Shown here: piece after piece, positions 25,321-31,332 of the stretch
How the letters are laid out: each line of letters opens with the position of its first letter
Numbering within the stretch: the first letter of the stretch is position 1
NCBI GenBank assembly: GCA_946886475.1
Contig: CAMPIQ010000015.1
Coordinates: 1-41,075, forward strand
DNA: 41,075 nt
Source: an uncultured Chitinophagales bacterium
GTDB lineage: Bacteria; Bacteroidota; Bacteroidia; Chitinophagales; Chitinophagaceae
Direction: 5' to 3'
Translations under genes and position numbers: made by a program
The notes under the pieces: model-generated
What the model saw: the letters and a program-made list of their open reading frames with translations, nothing else
Databases searched by the model: none
Told to the model about the DNA's origin: nothing

Positions 25321-26991
25321 TCAGGGTTTCATCATAATTTCCTGCATGCCTGCAAAAATAGACTTCCATAAAAGTCCAAAGAATGATTGGGTGGAAAGCC
25401 GGGTTACTCTTGCGTGATCTGCTCTTCTCTCTATCCCGTCGGGACCAGGGTTATCGGGCCACAGCACATATTTGTTCAGGATCCTGGTTAGAAATTTTTT
25501 TATACCGCTCCCTGTTTCTTCATCTTTCCTGATGGTAATGGAAAGATTGTTATATGGCATTCGCACCTCCGATACGGCTTCAAAATCCTGCCCGCGCACT
25601 AAAAAATCCAATTGATGAATATGGAATGAATTGAACAGAACATTTGTAAGGGGCATGGCTAGTGGGTTCAATTGAGATGCGCTGATATTTTTAACCGAGC
25701 CTTTTGCCTCATACTGACCTTCCAGTGAATCCAGATAAAAACTGAATTGAATTTGTAATGGACATTTACCAAACAAATTACCTTCAACACTGGCCGTACA
25801 TACAGGACGTTTTAAGATCTCTATACTGTCGTTTGTAACATGCCCGGCATGAAATTTCAGGTCACTAAACAACAATTCCGCTTTTTTTTCTGACTTTTCA
25901 TTTTTCTCAGTATACCTGATCCTGCCATTATCAAAGCCAATATTTTTTATACTGATCTTTTCATTTGAATTCAGCAATTTCTGGTGAGGATACTTCCCGA
26001 TCTTGGATTCAGATTCTGCCGGATAGGTCCTGTCCCTGTAAATGGATATATTGGGTGTATCAAAAAAAATACTGTCTGCTTCAATAATATTATTATGCAG
26101 GTACCGGTCAATGTGCAAATTGGTAAACCTTGCTTTTACAAACTCTATATAATAAAGACTTTTCTGAATATTGAAAGCTTTGTAAAAATCTTCTTTCTCC
26201 AGGGTAGGCTGTATTTTGAAACTATCAACCTCAAGTGTTTTGTTTTTAGAGGAATAGGTTATCCACTCTGCTTTTAATTTATAAGTGGAATCAAATGACC
26301 TGAATTTCAAATCATGAAATTTCATGAATATATCACGGGTAAATCCGATACGGCCTGTGTCGGAAGCCGAAACACTGTCCACTGCAATATCTTCAAATAA
26401 GGCATCGCACCTGTCGAACTGAAGTTTTACTGATTTTGCAGTGTCGGCATTTCTATACAAAAGCTTTACCCCATCCAGTTTTATCCGCTTTACATATATA
26501 CCTTCAATATCCGGCTGAATGGCTTTCCAGAGAGGTTCATCCTTTTCAAATTCATTACCTCCCGATTGCACATGCCTGGATAGTCTGATATCAGCTTCCT
26601 TCGAAATGATCTCCTCTATCCTTACTTTATTTCCCAGCAACAGCGATATTACACTTATGCCACGGAGCTGCCCTCTGCCAAGCTCCAGCTGCATGGTCAA
26701 TGATGGCAATGCATTTTTCCTGCGCAATATTTCATACCGGTTGCTGTCCGTATTTATCTGTAGATTTTCCACCTCAACGTTACCTCCAAAAAAATTGGCA
26801 TTGATGCCTCCAAGTTTATAAGTATATAAACTATCCGAGCCCTCGATAATTAAGGTATGGATCCTTTTCCGGAGCATGGGCTCAACAAAATTGTCGACGA
26901 AAATCAGAAAAAAGAAAAACAGTGCAAGAAGAAAAGAAGCTGTATACAACAAGATCCTCCTGATTCTCCTTATTCTTTTAACAGAACCCAT
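25321..26991 (-). CDS. AsmA-like membrane-anchored envelope protein
   Basis: The 556-residue protein has a very basic N-terminus (VKRIRRIRR), one hydrophobic helix (ILLYTASFLLALFFFFLIFV, about residues 13-32) and a long beta-rich periplasmic part. It contains repeated short motifs of the kind GGINANFFGGNVEVENLQI, IKRIKLDGVKLLYRN and IKNIGFDNGRIRYTE. This pattern, one anchor plus repeated beta strands with GNV/LDGVK motifs, recalls the AsmA/TamB-like superfamily of lipid-transfer or envelope-assembly proteins. I cannot assign a named family. It sits 52 bp after the response regulator and 30 bp before nagA, so it is probably co-transcribed with them. Confidence 0.7.
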   Translation of the reverse strand: MGSVKRIRRIRRILLYTASFLLALFFFFLIFVDNFVEPMLRKRIHTLIIEGSDSLYTYKLGGINANFFGGNVEVENLQINTDSNRYEILRRKNALPSLTMQLELGRGQLRGISVISLLLGNKVRIEEIISKEADIRLSRHVQSGGNEFEKDEPLWKAIQPDIEGIYVKRIKLDGVKLLYRNADTAKSVKLQFDRCDALFEDIAVDSVSASDTGRIGFTRDIFMKFHDLKFRSFDSTYKLKAEWITYSSKNKTLEVDSFKIQPTLEKEDFYKAFNIQKSLYYIEFVKARFTNLHIDRYLHNNIIEADSIFFDTPNISIYRDRTYPAESESKIGKYPHQKLLNSNEKISIKNIGFDNGRIRYTEKNEKSEKKAELLFSDLKFHAGHVTNDSIEILKRPVCTASVEGNLFGKCPLQIQFSFYLDSLEGQYEAKGSVKNISASQLNPLAMPLTNVLFNSFHIHQLDFLVRGQDFEAVSEVRMPYNNLSITIRKDEETGSGIKKFLTRILNKYVLWPDNPGPDGIERRADHARVTRLSTQSFFGLLWKSIFAGMQEIMMKP

Positions 26992-27043
26992 GAGATGCAG
27001 AATGAAAATGCTATGCCAGGCAGGATAGCCCGCTCTTCTGGTT

Positions 27044-27727
27044 TCAATTCATTATAAACCTGTAACCTATGCCTTTTATGGTAATGATAACGATGGCGGG
27101 ATCGAGCTTTAGATAACCACGCAGTTTGGTAATATAAACATCAAGGTTCCGGCTGTTGAAAAAAGAATCGCTTCCCCACAGCAGGGTAAGTATCTCGCTT
27201 CGCTCAACTATTTTATCCCTGTTATTATACAGGAGTTTTAATAATTCGCTTTCGCGATAAGAAAGTTTTTTTTGTTCTGATGGATGATGCAGGGTTTGCC
27301 GTCTGGTGTTAAACGTATATGCACCTATTTTTACTTCTTCCGTTTCTGTGGCTGAAAGGTTTTTATTTTTTAAAACATTTTCAATCCTGGCAATTAATTC
27401 TTCAATGCTGAAGGGCTTCCGGATATAATCATTGGCGCCAAGCTTAAATCCGTTTAAAATATCACTGGTTTGTGATTTTGCACTCAAAAATATAATGGGA
27501 ACGTCTGCGCTTCTTTCCCTTATTTCATCTGCAATGATAAATCCGTCTTTGTTTGGAAGCATGATATCAAGGATACAAACATCAGGCTTTTCACGATTGA
27601 ATATTTCAAGTGCTTTGCCTCCATCGTTTTCCAGCACCACATCATAACCTCTGCCCTGTAAGGTTTCGCTTACAATTTTGGCCAGGAATACTTCGTCTTC
27701 AACATAAAGGATCTTTACTTTGTCCAT
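27044..27727 (-). CDS. OmpR-family response regulator
   Basis: The 227-residue protein has an N-terminal receiver domain (residues 1-120) with acidic pocket Glu10/Asp11, phosphoacceptor Asp54 (CILDIMLPNKDGF), the Thr/Ser-equivalent in FLSAKSQ and the Lys in RKPFSIEEL. A C-terminal OmpR-type winged helix follows (LSYRESELLKLLYNNRDKIV, RSEILTLLWGSDSFFNSRNLDVYITKLRGYL, IKGIGYRF). It regulates transcription when phosphorylated by the kinase encoded 30 bp upstream. The Asn-rich linker and RNLDVYITKLR recognition helix are close to Bacteroidota RprY-type regulators. Candidate binding repeats are noted at 29250-29286. Confidence 0.95.
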   Translation of the reverse strand: MDKVKILYVEDEVFLAKIVSETLQGRGYDVVLENDGGKALEIFNREKPDVCILDIMLPNKDGFIIADEIRERSADVPIIFLSAKSQTSDILNGFKLGANDYIRKPFSIEELIARIENVLKNKNLSATETEEVKIGAYTFNTRRQTLHHPSEQKKLSYRESELLKLLYNNRDKIVERSEILTLLWGSDSFFNSRNLDVYITKLRGYLKLDPAIVIITIKGIGYRFIMN

Positions 27728-27757
27728 GGAGCATGTTTGTATTCCGAAAATACGGAA

Positions 27758-29209
27758 TCAGGCTTTGTGCCGTGGCAGGTTAACAATGAATTTACTTCCG
27801 TTTCCTTCAACAGATTCAACTTTTATGGTTCCATTATGGCGGTTGATTACGTGGGCCACATAACTCAATCCCAATCCATATCCCTTGGCATTATGAAGAT
27901 TACCTGTTGGCACCCTGAAGAACTTTTCAAAGACCCGGCCGGTGTATTCTGCGGGTATCCCAATTCCGGAATCAGCTATCGTAAGCAGAAGTTTATCTGC
28001 CGTGGTGCTGATGTCGATTGTTATTTTTGGATTCCCTGAACTGTATTTTAATGCATTGTCAAGCAGGTTGAAAACCACACTTACCAGGTGTAGCCTGTCG
28101 CCTTCAAACAAAGTATCGTCGGTGGCGTGGATGATAACCTCAGCGTGGTATTTTTCAAACTGTAATCTCATTGACGAAGTCACTTCGCTTACCAGGTCCT
28201 TCATATCAATGGGCTCGTACTTCAGATCGATGGCGCTTTTTTCGAACATGGAAAGCTTCAGTACCTTATCCACAAGCAGGGACAATCTCTGTAATTCATT
28301 TGCTGAAATATCGAGGTATTCTTTTGTGCGGGCCGGATCCAGACTGGCATTGAACGTCCTCAATGCTTCTATAGCCACACTAACTGTAGCAATTGGGGTT
28401 TTTAATTCATGGGTGATATTGCTGATAAATTCATTTTTGATATCAGCCAGCCTTCTTTGTTTTAACAGGTTCCTGTAAAGCAGCGAAAATGATAATAAAG
28501 TGAAACCAACCAGGAATATTGAAAAAATAATGGGTGCGGCAATTCTTCCTAATAAAAACCCGGTAGTGGATCCCAGGTCTACCCGGTAGGTAACGGGGTT
28601 TTGAAATCCAACGGTCACCTCATTATATAAATGATCTTCCGATTCAGCAGGCTTTACGCGTGCAACGGTAAAAGGAACCTCAAGGTTTTGTTCTTCAAGC
28701 CTTCTGGCATAAGCCGTCTCCAGCTCTTTGATCCTGATGGAATCCTGCATGGAATCCACATCAAACAGAAACTGCACCAGCCTGTCTCTTTTACCAGGGG
28801 AAAGATTTGAATTTAAATATTTGACGGAATCGCCGGGAATGTCCTGGATCACCAGGGTTCGGCCGGAATCCTTTACTATGCGCGCTCTTCCCGATTCCTT
28901 ATACTTCTGCACCATTCCATTCATCATGGAAGTGATCTTCCTGTTAAATTCACGGGTTCTGATCCTGGATGGACTATCTGTTTTGATCAACAGCTTTTTA
29001 AACCGGGAACTGTCTGTTGGATCAATCCTGAGTTTTGAAGCCTGCAACTGACCAATGGTTTCACGGAACAACATATTTGTTTGCCTTTCCAGTATCCGCT
29101 TCTCCCTTACATAAGCTTTTTCAAGCCAGTAATACTGGAAAGCGGCAATAGCAAAAATGGTAAAGACCATCAGCACGGGCAGCCATTTTATGTTCCTGAG
29201 TTTGTGCAT
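27758..29209 (-). CDS. Sensor histidine kinase (HisKA/HATPase)
   Basis: The 483-residue transmembrane kinase has a first helix at about residues 9-29, a periplasmic sensor of about 190 residues without a recognised domain, and a second helix at about 222-246. HisKA follows with phospho-His267 (NEFISNITHELKTPIATVS), then HATPase_c with N-box NLLDNALKYSSG, G1 ADSGIGIPAEYTG, F-box FEKFFRVPTG and G2 GYGLGLSYV. It phosphorylates the regulator encoded 30 bp downstream. The ATG lies 5 bp after an exact TAnnTTTG element, suggesting a near-leaderless mRNA. The signal sensed is unknown. Confidence 0.95.
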   Translation of the reverse strand: MHKLRNIKWLPVLMVFTIFAIAAFQYYWLEKAYVREKRILERQTNMLFRETIGQLQASKLRIDPTDSSRFKKLLIKTDSPSRIRTREFNRKITSMMNGMVQKYKESGRARIVKDSGRTLVIQDIPGDSVKYLNSNLSPGKRDRLVQFLFDVDSMQDSIRIKELETAYARRLEEQNLEVPFTVARVKPAESEDHLYNEVTVGFQNPVTYRVDLGSTTGFLLGRIAAPIIFSIFLVGFTLLSFSLLYRNLLKQRRLADIKNEFISNITHELKTPIATVSVAIEALRTFNASLDPARTKEYLDISANELQRLSLLVDKVLKLSMFEKSAIDLKYEPIDMKDLVSEVTSSMRLQFEKYHAEVIIHATDDTLFEGDRLHLVSVVFNLLDNALKYSSGNPKITIDISTTADKLLLTIADSGIGIPAEYTGRVFEKFFRVPTGNLHNAKGYGLGLSYVAHVINRHNGTIKVESVEGNGSKFIVNLPRHKA

Positions 29210-29214
29210 CCGGA

Positions 29215-29222
29215 CAAAATTA
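29215..29222 (-). promoter_or_regulatory. -7 promoter element of the kinase operon
   Basis: Read on the minus strand, TAATTTTG is an exact TAnnTTTG match ending 5 bp before the kinase ATG (29209), as for mqnC. It implies a very short or absent 5' leader. Confidence 0.5.
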
Positions 29223-29249
29223 GCCCATTCATCTACCGTCCATAATAGC

Positions 29250-29286
29250 TTTAACCATTATTAACGTAGTTGCAACGACTATTAAC
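29250..29286. promoter_or_regulatory. Candidate OmpR-type regulator binding repeats
   Basis: TTTAAC at 29250, ATTAAC at 29260 and ATTAAC at 29281 are direct repeats spaced 10 and 21 bp, that is, one and two helical turns. A GTTGCAAC palindrome (29269-29276) lies between the last two. The cluster sits between the kinase -7 element and the GLPGLI-gene promoter. OmpR/PhoB-type regulators bind tandem direct repeats at this kind of spacing, so the adjacent response regulator is a natural candidate. Inference only. Confidence 0.4.
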
Positions 29287-29308
29287 AGCATCTGCGATAC
29301 CTGTCTTT

Positions 29309-29316
29309 TACATTTG
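29309..29316 (+). promoter_or_regulatory. -7 promoter element of the GLPGLI-family gene
   Basis: TACATTTG is an exact TAnnTTTG match, 55 bp before the ATG at 29372, allowing a normal leader. No TTG at ideal -33 distance was found. Confidence 0.5.
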
Positions 29317-29371
29317 TTAAAATGCAATGATAAGTTGGCGTTTATAACTGATAACAACTAAACAGGCAACG

Positions 29372-30166
29372 ATGAAAAAAATTTTATTCTTTGTTACATT
29401 GTTTTACTCAATGGGCATCAACGCCCAGCTGAAAGAAGGAAGAATTGTTTATGAACGTACGGTACAATTACCAGTTCGAATATTCAATGCAGATCCTGCC
29501 ATTGCCAGCCAGTTACCCAAAGAAAGGGTTGACCAGTTTGAATTATTATTTACCGGTACCCATTCATTATGGCAATATCTTCCAGAGGCAGAAAAGGAAG
29601 GTGATGCGGGAACCTTCCAGAGTAATGGAATGGTTGTACGTTTTATGGGTTCGGCTAATGAAATTTCCTATTTTGATTTTGAAAAAGCAATAAGAATTGA
29701 CCAGAGAGAAATGTTTGACAGAAGCTTTGTTGTTACCGATAGCATTCGCAAGCTTGACTGGAAGCTTTCGGATGAAACCAGGACCATACAGGATCGTACT
29801 GTAAGAAAAGCAACATCAACAAGGATCAGTAACAGCACCAGAATGAGCATGGAAAATGGCCAGATGAAACGTACCACTGTTGAAGACACTGCAATCGTTA
29901 TTGCCTGGTTTACAACTGACATTCCTGTTCCTGCAGGTCCGGAATACCAGGGACAGTTACCCGGAATGATCCTTGAACTTGATATAGATAATGGACAGAC
30001 CGTTTTTAAAGCCATTGAACTATCGTCCAGGGTAAATACCAGGAAGATAAAAGCACCCAAAGACGGAAAGAAGCTCACCGCCGGAGAATACACGAAAGAA
30101 AGGGAGAAAATGATGGAAGAAATGAGGCTGAATAATCCTAATGGACGGATAAGGATCCAGCAATAA
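29372..30166 (+). CDS. GLPGLI-family secreted protein
   Basis: This 264-residue protein has a signal peptide (MKKILFFVTLFYSMGINAQ) and the Bacteroidota-specific GLPGLI family signature, here as GQLPGMILELDID near residues 191-203, preceded by AWFTTDIPVPAGPEYQ. The N-terminal EGRIVYERTVQLP and the KLDWKLSDETRTIQDRTVRKATS stretch also fit. Function is unknown; family genes often lie beside outer-membrane barrel genes, as the one at 31333-34149 does here. It is divergent from the kinase/regulator operon with repeat elements between them, so it may be a target of that system. Confidence 0.88.
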   Translation: MKKILFFVTLFYSMGINAQLKEGRIVYERTVQLPVRIFNADPAIASQLPKERVDQFELLFTGTHSLWQYLPEAEKEGDAGTFQSNGMVVRFMGSANEISYFDFEKAIRIDQREMFDRSFVVTDSIRKLDWKLSDETRTIQDRTVRKATSTRISNSTRMSMENGQMKRTTVEDTAIVIAWFTTDIPVPAGPEYQGQLPGMILELDIDNGQTVFKAIELSSRVNTRKIKAPKDGKKLTAGEYTKEREKMMEEMRLNNPNGRIRIQQ

Positions 30167-30241
30167 AGCCTGCTTTACCTAAATAGAATGTTCAGATAAT
30201 AATATTCCAATTAAAAATTTTTTACTTGGACCTTCAACCTA

Positions 30242-30835
30242 TCATAGGGGACCGCCCTCTGTATCTTCCCGTTCTTTTTCATATACCAGCAGGTTCACTC
30301 TCCATTCAGGGAATTCAAATTCCATAACCACTTCAATCTTCAGTTTAGGCATATTACTGGCATTAGGTGTCATTTTAAACACACTGGTACTGAATCCACG
30401 GCCTTCATCCGGTGCATCATAATTACCATCAAGATTAAATGTATAGCCACCGTCTAATTTAATGGTCATTACTTTTAACTGCCTGTACAACCAGTTATAT
30501 TTTCCGGACGCTTCTTCAAAATCTTCTGTAGTCAGCAACATCGCCTTCCAACTGTATTTGGGTTGAAGGGAACGGTATTGCATGATTGAATTCTGCGGAG
30601 CCATTTCAAATTCTAATTTGGAGGCAAATTCAATTGTCTGCGGGTTCACTTCAAGCGTATCGCCCCTTAAAGAGGTAAATCCGTTAGGAAAATCAGCAAT
30701 GATCTTTTGTAGATTGAGCCTCAGGTCGTTATTGGTAACCGGAGCCCGGAGGTTGGGAATCCTGAGCTGAGCCCCTGAATTCAGCGCTGTAAAAAGCAGT
30801 ATTAAGCCAATAAGTTTTGGTTTTAAGCGTTTCAT
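30242..30835 (-). CDS. Secreted protein of unknown function
   Basis: From the ATG at 30835 (the frame extends 20 codons further without a signal) the protein has 197 residues with a signal peptide (KLIGLILLFTALNSGAQ). The mature part contains the segments NLQKIIADFPNGFTSLRGDT, YSWKAMLLTTEDFEEASGKYNWLYRQL and a C-terminal strand series KLKIEVVMEFEFPEWRVNLLVYEKE. No known family is recognised. It lies convergent to the GLPGLI gene. The genuine-looking signal and regular codon use support a real gene. Confidence 0.72.
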   Translation of the reverse strand: MKRLKPKLIGLILLFTALNSGAQLRIPNLRAPVTNNDLRLNLQKIIADFPNGFTSLRGDTLEVNPQTIEFASKLEFEMAPQNSIMQYRSLQPKYSWKAMLLTTEDFEEASGKYNWLYRQLKVMTIKLDGGYTFNLDGNYDAPDEGRGFSTSVFKMTPNASNMPKLKIEVVMEFEFPEWRVNLLVYEKEREDTEGGPL

Positions 30836-30945
30836 AGTGGGATTTTTAACTATTTCAAAGCGCCAAAATATAAAAAAGCTTCGTTTTATCAACAAGTTTT
30901 TCTACCTTTCTTGACTATTTTTCCACATTTCTTAAACCATCCATT

Positions 30946-31119
30946 ATGAAAAACAAAAAAATCGTCCACGCCCGCCAGGCTACTAAAATTTACAGGGAGC
31001 ACTATCAACCTTCCTTTAATTTATGGCGGTTTACAAAATCTATCCTGGGGGTGTTGTTTTTCGGAACTTCAACAGTACCCGGCAATTACACACCAACAAA
31101 TAAGAGGATAATGAAGTGA
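30946..31119 (+). CDS. Small membrane-associated protein (57 residues), unknown
   Basis: An ATG at 30946 opens 57 codons ending in TGA at 31117-31119. The product has a very basic N-terminus (MKNKKIVHARQATKIYREHY), then WRFTKSILGVLFFGTSTVPG as a likely membrane segment, and a short polar tail. The composition and a TACCTTTC element 37 bp upstream (one base off TAnnTTTG) support a real gene, but the small size leaves doubt. It is followed directly by the inverted heptamer element. No family is recognised. Confidence 0.45.
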   Translation: MKNKKIVHARQATKIYREHYQPSFNLWRFTKSILGVLFFGTSTVPGNYTPTNKRIMK

Positions 31120-31147
31120 AGCGGTGAAGGTAGGAGTCGCGAATAAA

Positions 31148-31188
31148 GAGTCCTGAGTCTGGAGTCGTGAGTCTGGAGCCGGAGTCGT
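31148..31188 (+). repeat. Left array of the GAGTCNN heptamer
   Basis: GAGTC recurs at 31148, 31155, 31162 and 31169, then as GAGCC at 31176 and GAGTC at 31182. This is a 7-bp tandem register with one 6-bp step. A further GAGTC at 31134 belongs to the terminal repeat. It is complementary to the right array. Confidence 0.7.
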
Positions 31189-31293
31189 CAATGGAAGACC
31201 CTGCAAACAAATAGATTCATCAGTTATTAGCTACGTATAACCTGCAATAGTCTTCAGGACGCTTCCGAATTTAGGTCACCGACCTGGAACTTT

Positions 31294-31328
31294 GAACTCA
31301 CGACTCGCGACTAGCGACTCACGACTCC
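31294..31328 (-). repeat. Right array of the heptamer, opposite orientation
   Basis: Five 7-bp units of CGACTCA type (GAACTCA, CGACTCG, CGACTAG, CGACTCA, CGACTCC) run without gap. Their reverse complement is the GAGTCG(T/C) unit of the left array, so transcripts could fold into a long stem. The array ends five bases before the barrel gene's stop codon. Confidence 0.7.
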
Positions 31329-31332
31329 CACC

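Noticed and set aside
31148..31328. CRISPR-like array
   Set aside because: The repeat unit is 7 bp without spacers and the two arrays are mirror images, which does not fit CRISPR.
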